NCBI RefSeq assembly: GCF_002775205.1
Contig: NC_036453.1
Coordinates: 29,861,213-29,925,212, forward strand
Direction of reading: 5' to 3'
Length of the DNA: 64,000 bases
Origin: Xiphophorus maculatus
Lineage: Eukaryota > Chordata > Actinopteri > Cyprinodontiformes > Poeciliidae
The translations under genes and the position numbers were made by a program. The notes under the pieces are model-generated. The model had not been told where the DNA came from. It saw only the letters and a program-made list of their open reading frames with translations, and ran no database searches. This document shows, in pieces, positions 1 through 11,368 of the stretch; within the stretch, counting starts at the first letter, position 1; each line of letters begins with the position of its first letter.

Positions 1-12
1 CTGCAAACTCAC

Positions 13-2102
13 CAGTTTGCCCTCCAACGTGTAGATTTTCTTCACCACCCCAGAGTCGAGCTTGATGGCATCAGTGATATCGGTCAGAACCTGCTCATAG
101 GAGTGGGCTGTTTTCTTATTCAGCAGGATCCTCACGGCTTTGCGGGGCTTTACTCCACTTCGAACCACCGTTACTAGCTTTGGACGGATGAAGTCCTTGC
201 CTTCGCGGCTGTCTGAGGCACAAGCTTTGGCACAGCTCAGGGACGGAGGCCCACGTGATGAAGAGGACGAGGCCTTGACATTCACTGACCAGTTGGGGTT
301 TACGTTTTTTGTGTAATCCAGCTTTTTGTAGGCCTCAATGGAGCTGCAGACATAGCTCTCACCTGTTAAAGAGACAAACATTTGGAAAAAGATGAAACAT
401 GAAAAAGTGAGTTTAATTTTAACAACTTATAGCTCTTCTTATTTCAATTCTCCTGACATTTTAGCACTGACAGCCAGAAGAGATAAATTATCCTGAAATG
501 ATCCTGAGAGAATTAATCTGACTTGAAACAAAGGGTACATCTGTTTGGACATATGGGCATCAAATGCATGACATACTTTGGTTTTAACAGATTTTTTATG
601 GAGCACAGCCCACAAAAAAAACCTAATTTACAACCTTTGGGTATATCCTAAGTTTTCAACAAAGAATGACCCAGTAGTATGCAGAATAGCAAAATCGTTT
701 AATATTGCAATAAGCCAATAAATTTAGTCACTGTCAGTATTTTAGCCAATGCATCAAAAACAACAATAAATAGGCCAAATAACAAGACCTTCTTTATTTT
801 ATTTAATAGCCCCAATACTGTGAAACAGCTGCATTTTTACTCAGGTTTTTACACAGTGAAAATCCCATTGAATCCGTGTCTAATCCAAAGGTGGGACGTG
901 TATGTAAATGTCCCCGTTAAGTTAGCCTCATCTAAAGTTTATCAGGAAAGGGAGCTGGGCAAGATCAGATGTCTTGGAGGCTCACCGGTCATGAAGAGTT
1001 TCCTCCTTAAGAAAGGATGAGAGATGTTTTAGATTACTTAGTGTAAAACTGACTCCCAAACAGATGCAGAGCCATCCTGAGGCATACACAAACTCAGCCA
1101 CAATTTGAGGCCCTGGATAAATAGCTGTTGAATTCTCACATATTTATGAGCTCAGAAGTTTTTTGTGTTGTTGTTTTTGTAATTTGTATTCAAGTTTATG
1201 AAAAATTAGGCAACTTTAAGTTCTCTCTATTGTTTGTCACATAGCAAATTGACAGGAAGTTGACTTTTTTTAATGATTTTATATAAATTAAAATGACATT
1301 TTAGAAAATTCGTATTAAATTATTCATTTAAATAAATAAGTGAACTATATCTAACAATGTTTACGGTTTGGTACATGTAATTTAAGTCATTTTTAATGAT
1401 AGCGATTAACAATTTATATGAATATTTTTAAGCTAGAATCAGATATAATGCATTATCTGCTATGAGTTTCATTAATTAACATAATATTTTCTGTAGAGAA
1501 TGTAAGCACTAAATGGTCCCTCCTTGCCCCATTCAAATGAAATGAAATGCTGTCCACTGAAAATGGCAAGCAAAATCAGAAAAGAAACATCTCAGAAGCT
1601 GAACTTTGACATTCTAGAACACTTTATTCTAGAGTGCATGTTGATTGGACACTTTCCAAGCTCAAATAACTGAGATGACTGTTGTGTTTAGGGAGCCCTA
1701 TTAAATCTTGTGCCGGCTCTGAAAGTGCAATAAAACATCATTACCTTCTACCAGCTGATCAATACTACCGATCTTCTTGCCATCCAGGGTGTAGATAGTC
1801 CGGACCCCCTGGGGCAAGTTGACGTTGTCAGATAAAGAGCGGGTCAGGTCGGCTAGCAGTGCGTCAAAGGTCCGGAACCTATCTGAGGAGATGGCGTACA
1901 CGATCCCGTTGAAGTAGCGGTCCCCGTTGCGGTAGAAGCGAACTTTCTTGGCCCTCTTCTCGGCACTCAGGGTCTTCAGGGTCCTGGTCCGGTACAGGCT
2001 GCAGTGGGCGCTGTGCGTGGGGCTAGGCACCCCGTTCATCTTAGCGTTGGACCGGCCGTGCCTCTGACCTTTGTCCCGATCGTCGAAATGCTCCATCTCC
2101 AT
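13..2102 (-). CDS. dclk1: Doublecortin-like kinase 1 (DCLK1-like), first two coding exons; gene continues off the left edge
   Basis: Seen: coding exons complement(1745..2102) and complement(13..362). The first starts [11 protein letters not shown], has the [16 protein letters not shown] segment typical of the family, and encodes most of the first doublecortin (DCX) domain ([15 protein letters not shown] ... [13 protein letters not shown]). It ends in phase 1 at a GTAATG donor. The second exon completes the glycine codon, continues [19 protein letters not shown], and opens the second DCX domain ([20 protein letters not shown]). A CTG|GTGAGT donor closes it near the window edge. Known: tandem DCX domains bind and stabilise microtubules, and DCLK proteins carry a C-terminal Ser/Thr kinase domain, which would lie outside this window. 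An acceptor at about 2138 places the start ATG 35 bases into exon 2, so the first exon is untranslated. DCLK2 is the main alternative; the DCLK1 wording and the spart/ccna1/sertm1 synteny favour dclk1. The a/b paralogue is undetermined. Confidence 0.93.
363..1744 (-). other. dclk1 intron between the two coding exons
   Basis: About 1.4 kb of AT-rich sequence bounded by a good donor (1744) and acceptor (363). I see no gene, no long repeat and no clear transposon. The 66-codon plus-strand reading frame inside it is not supported by similarity. Confidence 0.7.
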
Positions 2103-2638
2103 GTCGCTGCCTAAGCTGACGAGTACGGCTGTACTGTCTGGGGGGAACCAAAGAGGGGAGAGGGAGGAGGGCTGTGATGAAAACTTTTCACAGCAGAGGA
2201 GTTGGGGAAATAAAAACAAACAACAAAGGTTGCGAAATAAATCCAGAAGAGGCGAACTGAGCAGCCAGCCGGTGTCTGCCGCCGGTGCGCTGTCTCAAAA
2301 TAAACCCCTAATGACGGATTAAGTGCTGTTAAGCAGAGAGTGGACAGGGTGCTTCATGACGTCCGTCCCCGTGGGTCTGAGGGTGCGTCTGAGTTGGATG
2401 AAGAGCGACAGTCACGAATCGATTTAACTTATTAATATTAATAAATACTCAGCAGCTGCGCACTCAGCAGGACAAACATCAGCCTCATCCACCTCCTAAA
2501 TCACATTATCCACAACACCATGCACCGATTAAAACTAACAGCATGTTTACATCACGATTATACAACTTGGAGCAAAGTATGGAAAAGTTATTTAATTTAG
2601 AGAAATGACTACTCACTTTTGCGCACTGACAGACTTAC

Positions 2639-2930
2639 CAACGCGAGCAATTAACGCTTCGGTCACTGTGACCTCCAGTCTGAACTGATGCACTACTTCC
2701 AGGCAGATACGAAAGAAAAGACTGGAGTTCAGTGGGCTTGTCGCAGTTAGGACGGTGGCAGTGCCCTTTGTTCGGTTGATGTGCTCCGCTGAAAACGTGT
2801 GTATAATCAAGAGGCAGTGACTGGTTTGAAAATTGACTGGGTAGCAGCTGCTTACCCTCCCATTCTCTCTTCCAGCCACCCCCTCTCTCTTTCTCTTTCT
2901 CTCCTCCCCACTCCCACATCTTCACGTCAC
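2639..2930 (-). other. dclk1: dclk1 untranslated first exon (upstream limit approximate)
   Basis: On the minus strand GCGTTG|GTAAGTCTG at 2639/2638 is a near-consensus splice donor. It faces the acceptor CCCCAG at about 2138 that opens the ATG-bearing exon. The sequence just upstream (about 2880-3060) is the most GC-rich part of this end of the window, with C-rich and G-rich runs, as expected near a promoter. Open frames overlap the exon on both strands but match nothing I know. The transcription start is inferred. Confidence 0.5.
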
Positions 2931-3239
2931 TCAGTCGTGATTCCCATTCGGCGCCCGCGCCCCCTCATTTCCATGCGAACCCACACTTCACACTCGTGGA
3001 AGAGGACGCAGCTGATCGTGCCCCCCTGGCCAGCCAGCCCCGAGGACGTTGGTGGGGGGGGAGTCACATCACTTACTTTCACAGTCAAAAGCATACTCTG
3101 ACAAAAACTGTGTTCAATTAAAGAAATAAATTGTTTTGTAATAAATTACAAAATACAGTTTTCAACCAAAGATTTCATTTATAAAGTGAAAATTGTTTTA
3201 AAATCCAACCTAATAATTTGTGGGGGGAAATAATTAAAT

Positions 3240-3400
3240 AACTTGCGCCATCCTTGACAGCAACAACTGCCATCAAGAATTTGGCTTAACTGGCTATTTT
3301 TATTTATTTATTTACATTACTGGCCCACTCTTTCTGTAGAATTATTTTACTCAAATTCACTGAAAGATTTTTAATCAAAGATAAGTTTGAAGTCTTGGCA
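3240..3400. mobile_element. Degenerate interspersed repeat, probably Tc1-like transposon fragment
   Basis: The stretch containing CTTGACAGCAACAACTGCC, then TGGCTTAACTGGCTA and GGCCCACTCTTTCTG, has the layout of a repeat common in fish. It reads as the antisense of a Tc1-like transposase gene start. It is short, interrupted by a TTTA run, and has no visible termini. Recognition is from memory of such repeats, so confidence is modest. Confidence 0.35.
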
Positions 3401-4559
3401 CAGTAGCACTGAGATTTAATATGACGGACATGCCAAAACCTCAAGTTTTTAAGTGTACTTTGGTTTGAACAAGCACATTGTAGCTTGCCATCTTTTATTT
3501 TTTTAAAAAGCTTTCAATATAGCTGTTTAACCACAAGAATTATGAAAGTTTGATAGTAATTTATTTCACAAACACATCAGTCCTCTGATGGACTAGAAGA
3601 ATAACAGTCAACTAAACCAACATCTTCAGTAAAATGCTGATCAAAATATTCAGTTAGGTTAGTAAAAAAGTTATTGTTGCTAGAATTTAGTCTGTTATTG
3701 AACAATACTTATATCCATTAAAAGTATTGTTTTTTTAACAATAGACACAAGATTGTTGTTAAATGCCCAATATTGTTCTATATTTTATGTATTTATTGTG
3801 TTCATGTGCAAATCCAGATGCTGTTGGTTATATGTGATTCATTTCCCATATAAGATGATTGGATGTGACAGCATGTTTCTGCTTTATCACTAAACATTTT
3901 GGAAAAAGCTCAGATCTGAGAGAAGTAGAGGACATATCTAATCTTTTCCTGACATAGCAGGGAAAGTCTCATTGAGTAGGAAAAGATAGAAGCAACTGAC
4001 CTACATGAAAACCTCCAGAGACTAGCTCATTCACTGGATTCTGACGAACATCCTCATAAACCATGCTGTCACACCCCCATACTGTATGTGTGCTGCACTA
4101 GACTTGTGCCGCAAGGCTAAATGATGCAGCCAGTCTTACATTCAAAAGCTTCTTTAAACAATTGTTGACACCTGAAGTCAGATGTCCTCATTTGTAATTT
4201 TTCTTATGAATGTATTTGTTGGTGTGACCATTACAGACTGTGTATAGTTTTCTCTTTTTGGGGACAAACTCACGGGGACACAGTGTGCGTCAGAAACTGA
4301 GGCCCGACAAGGTGCTCCTGTCTAAATTAATCCTGAGGAAGCAGGGCGCACACAGCATGGGGCACACCGACTTAAAATGAAGGCCAGAGATGGAGGACAG
4401 TTAATGAAATGGTTCTGACATCACTTAGGGTTGCTTTTAACAAATGTACTGTGTTGAGTTCTTATTTAGGACTCACACACACAAAAAAATAAATCCCAAA
4501 AATGACAGCATGCCGGTTCCAATCCCAGTCTGTCCTTAGGTCAGACTCTTCACCCACCT

Positions 4560-4720
4560 TTACTGCTGGTGATGCCCCAGGGCAGCTGTGGCTACTATCT
4601 AGTAGCTTGCCATCATCAGTGTGTGAATGGATGAATGACTAAAATGTAGTGTGAAGTGCTGTGGGGTCTTCTGGATTTGGTAAAGCACTATACAAGTTTA
4701 TCATTTCCACTCCTAAAATC
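4560..4720 (+). repeat. Degenerate interspersed repeat, LINE/SINE 3'-tail type
   Basis: The segment has GGGCAGCTGTGGCTAC, then GTGTGTGAATGGATGAATGA, then TAAAGCACTATACAAG. This order is characteristic of a very abundant teleost retroposon tail ending in an 'AAAGCGCTATACAA' motif. No poly-A tail or target duplication remains visible. The class assignment is uncertain. Confidence 0.4.
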
Positions 4721-7351
4721 ATCATTGGTCTTGAATGGATGTCAAAACATAGCAAATGTAAAAATGATCTGTCATAACCCAATACTCAGATCCGACATCT
4801 CTGGCTAAAGATAAACATCAAAAAGTTTAATAAATAAATACATTTTTGAAGAACAAAATACAATAATTATGAGTTGATTTAGCCCTTTGCTGTATCACCT
4901 TTTTATTTCAATGTGAAAATTGAAATGATCCCTCAATTCTTCTCAAACACAAAGTTGTGAAAACGCATCTGGCAGTTTTACAGAACACTACTTCATCTCA
5001 CAGGGATAGTTGTTTTTTGTCTTAACACCCACACATATAAAGATGGTCAGTGGGTAGGATGGGGGCGACTGCTTGCTCTGTGTTTCAACTACACAGAGTG
5101 ATTGGTGGATACGGTTCTCCTTACGTAATGTGTCGTAGGTGGTGTTTAAAAAAAATATTGTAAAAGAAATGTCAAACTCAGCAGGCTCCTAACACATAGC
5201 AGCTCAATTCACCAGTTTCAAACCTTATACTTTCACATTTCACCCAGTTTTCTGTGTGAAAGAGAATCAAATTAGATCAGATTCAAAATTTATTTATGCA
5301 TACAAATACTACAAAAATATTGCAACATTTTACTTTACGAGATACAAGTACATTTGATAATATTTATTATGTATCAGCACTTAATCAGTCTCATTTTTAA
5401 TATATTTTTATTTTAACTGTCTCAAATATATTGACATCTTATGAAATACTTTAAAGAGGAATGAAATACATTTGTCTAAAATGTGTTTATTCTGAGAATT
5501 TGACTATTGACAATTCTATAAAAACTGAGTAGAATTGTCAGTTTCGAAACAATAATAAAAACAAAAGATGTAATTTGAAATAATATTAGAATATTTTTAA
5601 TGAATTAAGTAAAAGCAACAAAAACATGGAACTACTTAAACATTTCAAAGGGACCTGAGAATGAAGGGTCAAAGTATTATTAGCTGAATAGAGACCTAAC
5701 TGTATCAAAAGTCTATAAAATTCAAAAGCAGGGTTGCCAGATGTAATTTAGATTTATTTTGCCTCACTTAACTGAAGGAAAATGTTGAGAGAAAAAGAAA
5801 GGAAAATTAAAAGGAGAAATCTTTAATTCCATTAACTACCAGCACCAGAATCACCATAGATTAATCTAATAGGTAGAGCCTAACTTTACATCAGAAAAGG
5901 TTGTTTATTTTCTCTGAACAAACTTGTTTTTGTTCTGGTTGCATCAGCTCTTTAATTGTCTTGAATAGGAGATGGCTTTCACCGTAGTTTTTTCTATCCT
6001 GAAAGCTCACTACAAACATCCTGCTTTCTGGATTTAGAACCGAGCTGGTAACAGAACAAACACTAATCGTGTTTAGTGAACAGGGTTTCATCTATAACAC
6101 AGGTGCACGAATTAGAAAAAAATGAAAGTAAAAGTTAAGTTTTGGATGCTTCATGACTCAGTGGCAGAGCAGGTGACCCAAAGTAGAGACGGTCGTAGTC
6201 TTTGACGTGAATGTCCCACGTTGCAAAACTCTGTCATTGAAGTTTTCAGGAACAGATGGTTCCAAAACACCAGCTAACTAGTCAAATGGCTGGAAGCAGT
6301 TTGTGCTCAAGATTACTGAGTTCTAAAGTAGCAGAATAAGCTTACTCTTAAGTCACGATGAAAGACTTTTGCAAATGTCTTGGTAAAAGAGTGAAATACC
6401 TGCCTGTGTGTGCAAGAAAAGTCTGATTTCTGATGGTTCATACCTCTATATAAGTACATTTGAATAAGTATTTAAATCAGACTTTGAGAAAATAAATAAA
6501 AGCCTAAACAAAACGCTGACAGAAATGTACAAGGATAATTACCCCCAATAAAAGAACCCTGCAAATATCCATGGGAACAGATTTTGGTTAAGGATTATGT
6601 TTTTCCCGATGCTTCAGGGTGGGTAACCTGCTTTCCCTTTGGGATTTCTTCTTCATTCCCCTCTCTGTTGTTGAATCACCACCTCCTCCGCCTTCATTCA
6701 GACGTTCTGTTAATCCCTCCTCCGTTCCTTTGTTAGAACCAGCTGGTGCTTTCCTACAGACATCTTTTCCTCTGTGTGTCCAAAACGAAAATAAAAAAGT
6801 AACGTCATGTGAATGAACACCTGTCGGGGTAAATTATCCCTAAAAAGCAAAATTGCAGGAAATAATAAAAAACAATTATGTTACTCTCTTTATTATTTAT
6901 TCATCCAAAACGTGATCCCTACATATCGTCTCGGAAGTAAATTAAAACTAGAAAAAAATTTAAAGATTGACTGAAATCAGTTATCACTGAATTTAGAGAA
7001 GATACTGTTTTAATGTGTATTCATTTGTATTATAGGTGGTGGGTATTATGTAAAATAAACTTTTTTTTTTTTAGATTTATATGTTATAATCTTATTCCCT
7101 CATCAAAAACATACCTGGAAGGATGCTTTGATTATTTCACGCATGCTTTAGAAATCCTTCAATCTCCTACCTACAGGGTGCCCACTGATGGTAGAACTGA
7201 TACAAACTTACTTGATTTTGTTATGAAATAGTACTAGATGTATGGAAAATACATAATATCTCCCCATTAAATAATCCACTGTCACAAAATTACCTGAATT
7301 TAAAACTGCCAACTAGTAAACATTAAAATTTTGTTGATCAGATGTGGGATG

Positions 7352-10300
7352 TTACAAACCTGATCTGTTTGCTCTCTGGTGCCCCCTGTCGCTGGTTGGC
7401 ATACTGTCGTCTCTGCGGCTCACGGACTGAAGACAACTGCAGGCAGTAAATACATAAAACACGGTGACTGTATGCAAACTTCTGACCTTCCTTGCAGAAA
7501 CAGCCGAGAAGGGAAATGTTATTTTTAAATGCTCACCATAGCTATTTCTGTAAGGTATGCCCGCCTTTCATCATTGGTTTTATGGAATGCCTGAGAAGTG
7601 AAAAAAATAGAAAACCATGCAGTCACTTCATGGGCACAACCCTTAATATGTGTCAGTGGTAAGGGGCAACAGATTAGGGATTACTGGTCACAAATGCTGA
7701 GTGCTAAGCCTGTATTTAACTGATACCTCCCTATTATTTTAGTAGAACAATAAACAAAGAACTAAATTTGTTACTAATTAGGATTTTTTGGATCTGAAAT
7801 CACTACTTTGTGGGCAATAAAAACCTTAAAGCTTCTTTTCTAACACACAATGACAAAAGTAAACCAACAGACACTCTGATGCCTAGAAACCTTTTAAAAT
7901 CCCTCCCACTGCTCGTTGTCTACAGGAACAATGGGATCCAGACCTTTCCCTCCTGTTCCATTTGAAGATGGCAATTCTTCAGCTGATTATGGAGGTCAGT
8001 TTTCTCCTCAGTCAGGACCGATAGGTGATGTTTAAGCATTTCCTATGGTGAAGAGTTGAAATTACTCTTATGTCATTCTGGTGACGACTAATTACCCGGT
8101 GGAACACAGGACGATCAAACAATGTGCAAATAGTTCATGTTGACAGCAATAGTACAAAAATGGATGAGACTCATAAATTATTCAGTCACAGTTTGTAATG
8201 ATAATCCAAATTCATCTCAGTCGTTCAGTCTATACTAATGTCTACTGTTTGCAGTCACTTCTTGGACACACTAATGAGCATCTGTTAGTTGTGCCTTTAG
8301 GCTCACAGGCACCAGGGTGGTTAAGCTTTATTGTGCAACCTTTCAGTGTCACATGTATGTGTGTGTATGTGTGTGTGTTAAAGCATTGTAATTAGACTGC
8401 ATTACTCTCCCATGGTTGTTAATCCCGTGATTACAGAGCTGTGATTAAACTCTGGTTTTTGCAGCCTGTATCAACTAGAGGAAGGAGAGCAGCTGACATC
8501 ACAACACTTGCTGTTTTATATAAACTAATTTTCTGTCTCTAGCGCTCTCTGCTGGTATGTGTGGTTCTTTGCATACTCTCTGTGGACAGAACGACCATAG
8601 GTTTTAGAAAATAATAATAAAATCTATGCAAAAATTTAAGACCAATAGATTAAACAAAAGTCAACTCACAAGTCCCATGTCTTCATATAATCGGATAAAA
8701 GCCAATCGATCTGGGGAAAAAGGGCAAGTGTGAGTTTGTTGTTTTGATCACAATGTAAACTTGTAAGTGTAGGTGGGCAAATAATAGCAAAAATTAACTT
8801 TTTACACACGCATAGAGGGGTTTACTTGATGTATGCAGTTACAGCTCAATATTTTTGTCACTCATTTAAGAAAATGAACCCCTTATGTTATAAAGGCTTG
8901 ACTAAAAAGAGGGTGGCCGATGGTCATTGCTAAAGAGGATGGTTGCATGTGTGTAACTGCATAATCCAGTTGAAAGATTTTACTTCTTGAGCCCAGTCTG
9001 TTCTAATCATTATTTCCCTTAAAAGTAATGCAACTAAGGTTTCTACTTTGTGAAGTAGTTTCAAAACAAGCAGTAAAATACCGGTAGTGTGGTAATATTA
9101 AAAGAAATTGAAGCCTCACCAACAGGGTTTCCTTTGATGCTCTCCAGCCTCTGTTGAATGTGTGAAATCTGTCTCTCCAACAGTCCATTTAGTTCTACTT
9201 GTGTTTCAAACCTCGTCTTCCATTCATTACCTGATAACCAACAAAAACAGACAAGTCACGAGAGAACGCTTACATTTCCACATAGTTGCATCTGAAAAAA
9301 TTGGGATATTGGAAAAAAGTTCAATAGGTTTGTCCTCCTTTTAAAAAAGTAGATTCATTATGTAGAGAGAAATATTTCAAGCCTTCACGTGTTTTGATTA
9401 TCAGTGCTTATAGATAATGAAAACTTACCATTGAGTCTGGGTTAATTAAAGAGGAAAAAATTAAACTGAAATGTCAAGTTTATGAATGTATGTTCATTTC
9501 TATGTTCTCAATAGTTGATATATTTCATCAATCCATAGTACCACAGAGGTGATCCGCCATTGGACCAACACAACTGATACCATGGAGCACCAAATCATCA
9601 CCAACTATGGAAATTGTCTTTCCACTCGTCAACAAAACTCTGGGGCACCAATTTTCAAATGCAAACTTTACATTCATCTACAAAGAGGACTTTGAACCAG
9701 AAACGGGCGTAGTTTGACACAAGGATTTTGACATCAGGTGTAGATCTTCATTAACTCTTGCCTCAGTCCACTCTTTGTGAAGCTCCCCCAAATTGTTTAA
9801 TGTATTTTGCTTAATAATCCTTTCAAGGCTGCTGTTATCTCTGTTACTGGGATAACACATTTTCCTTCTGTTCAACTTTCTATGAAAATGCTTGCATACT
9901 GCAATCTGTGAGTAACCAACTTTTTTAGAAATGATCTTTGGTGTCTTGTCCTCCTTGTAATGGATGCCAATGACGATCTGGTGTCCATGTCTGTGCAGCA
10001 TACTGCTCAGGAAACCTTTGCAGGTGTTTTGAGTTAATTGTCTGATTAGGGTGCGACATGCATGAGTTTCAAATATTTTACTTTTCACAATATCATCAAA
10101 ATTACAGGAAATAAATGCTTGAAATATTTTACTCAACGCGCAAGTAATTTACTGAGACAAAGTTTTTACCTTCCCCATCAACACTACGTAATCTTTCTTG
10201 CAGTTCTGCCACAGTACATCGCAGGTCGCACACAGATCCTATGAGCATCTCTCTGCAACCAAAGTTAGATTGAAGACTCAACCTTTTCCGTCTGAAAAGC

Positions 10301-10406
10301 TTTATTTTCTCAAGGAGAGGGACACTTACTTTAGCTCTCTTTCTGCTTCGATTTCTACTTGCAGCCGTGCCAAGTCATACTTACGGTAGTCGTTCCCTTT
10401 AGCCAT
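7352..10406 (-). CDS. ccdc169: Coiled-coil domain-containing protein 169
   Basis: Seen: seven coding exons, complement(10330..10406), (10170..10252), (9120..9230), (8670..8710), (7944..8042), (7537..7590) and (7352..7426). All have GT/AG borders and compatible phases. They sum to 540 nt, giving 179 aa plus TAA. The protein starts MAKGNDYRKYDLARLQVEIE and is rich in Leu/Glu/Lys heptad patterns. The segment EWKTRFETQVELNGLLERQI is very close to human CCDC169 (EWKTRYETQLELN...). The later segments EMLKHHLSVLTEEKTDLHNQ and NDERRAYLTEIA follow the human order. Human CCDC169 is about 214 aa; the fish tail is shorter and diverged, ending ANRSGL. The last exon simply runs into TAA. Known: a small coiled-coil protein of poorly understood function whose human gene can be read through into SOHLH2. 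Intron 2 contains a Tc1-like relic. Confidence 0.9.
9270..10150 (-). mobile_element. Tc1/mariner-like transposon relic inside ccdc169 intron 2
   Basis: On the minus strand, 10136 to about 9680 reads as a damaged Tc1-like transposase N-terminus: a helix-turn-helix region around ISKKVGYSQIAVCKHFHRKL, then LERIIKQNTLNNLGELHKEW. A further piece at 9540-9665 matches the later DDE region (the SVMIWCS-type stretch GTGATGATTTGGTGCTCCAT). The middle is deleted. The ends carry diverged copies of a terminal sequence: TTCATTATGTAGAGAGAAAT and ATTTCAAGCC near 9355-9385, and CTTGAAATATTTTACTC near 10118. The copy is inactive. Confidence 0.75.
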
Positions 10407-10575
10407 TTTCCCGAAAATTTACTGCAGGCAAGTTTGTAGCTCATGGTATCCATGGAAACCGACATTTCCTGTTTTCTGCAAAATGCTGTTTCCTTGTGAG
10501 CATTTGTTCCCCGTGTGTAGGGAGCGCGTACTGCAGCCAGGGAGGCCGATGTTACACACATATCCGACCATTTTC

Positions 10576-10853
10576 ACGGCGCTTCTGAACATTTGATCTT
10601 TATTTGCCAAAGTAATTGGGGGGAACCAACTATTTCAGCTGTGTGAAACAATTTGTCACCCCTTTGTAACATGGGAACTTGAAGTTAATCATTCAAAAAC
10701 TCCTTCACTGTGTTTATTCCTCTCGTCATGAACGACAAATCCTGTGGATTCTGAAACATTTCCTCTTTATTTGTGAAAGTTAAAGGGGGGGGAGACCAAA
10801 TATTTCAGCTGTTTGAAATAATCGGTTTCCCCTCTGTAACATGAAACTTTAGA
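10576..10853. repeat. Diverged direct repeat upstream of ccdc169 (two copies of about 105 bp)
   Basis: Copies at about 10576-10682 and 10747-10853 share TTCTGAACATTT / TTCTGAAACATTT, TCTTTATTTG, a run of G, CCAA(C/A)TATTTCAGCTG, TTTGAAA-like, CCCCT(T/C)TGTAACATG and AACTT. They lie just upstream of the ccdc169 start, separated by about 65 bp. Identity is roughly 75-80% by eye. The origin is unknown. Confidence 0.6.
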
Positions 10854-11079
10854 AATAGCTTCTAAAGTGTTTTTGACTTAAAGAACTGATTTGATCTCAA
10901 ACATTTAATTATGACAAAAACAGAATAAATCTGGCAAGTATGTTTAATAACAGCTCTGTAGATTAGAAATAAAAATTTAATGTACCACTGAATCAACCAA
11001 AGTAGATTAGAGAAAAAGTTTGCCTGACAAAACAGAAAATGGGCCAAATTTTGATAGAACTTTTAAAAAATCATAACCA

Positions 11080-11235
11080 CTCAAAGCACTATAGATTCAC
11101 AAACATTCATACACAAATACAAAGATTGGTAGGCAGCTTGAGGTGAAGTGCCTTACCTAGGGGTACATCGACATGTGACCGGAGGAAGCTGAAATCAAGC
11201 CCATGATAAACTCTACCAACTCAGCCAATCTCACC
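11080..11235 (-). repeat. Degenerate interspersed repeat, LINE/SINE 3'-tail type, antisense
   Basis: The segment CAAAGCACTATAGATTCACA followed by ACATTCATACAC, AGTGCCTTACCTAGGGGTAC and GACCGGAGGAAGCTGAAATC has the layout of a common fish retroposon tail in reverse orientation. It is heavily diverged. It lies between ccdc169 and the spart stop codon. The rest of 10860-11368 holds nothing I recognise. Confidence 0.4.
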
Positions 11236-11368
11236 TTCTCATAAATATATAATCCAATTCAAACTACATTTAAAATTGAGTTTATTATAATTAATACTTT
11301 AATATATTAATTTAAATACACCATTGATTTATACTGCATGACAACAAAGCATTAGGTCTAGTAGAAAT

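Larger units (their letters stand above)
3100..7351. other. Intergenic region dclk1 to ccdc169, no gene recognised
   Basis: About 4.2 kb of AT-rich sequence between the dclk1 promoter area and the ccdc169 stop codon. I found repeat relics at about 3240-3400 and 4560-4720 and nothing coding. Human has SOHLH2 between these two genes; no basic helix-loop-helix exon is visible here in any reading frame I looked at. TTTATT near 6890 could be the ccdc169 polyadenylation signal on the minus strand. Confidence 0.55.

Noticed and set aside
2613-3101. Overlapping frames on both strands at the dclk1 5' end
   Set aside because: They lie in the untranslated first exon and CpG-richer promoter area; the conserved protein starts in the next exon at 2102.
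7920-8010. Plus-strand frame reading MGSRPFPPVPFEDGNSSADY
   Set aside because: It looked coding, but the minus strand of the same bases is ccdc169 exon 5 with matching phases and a human counterpart.
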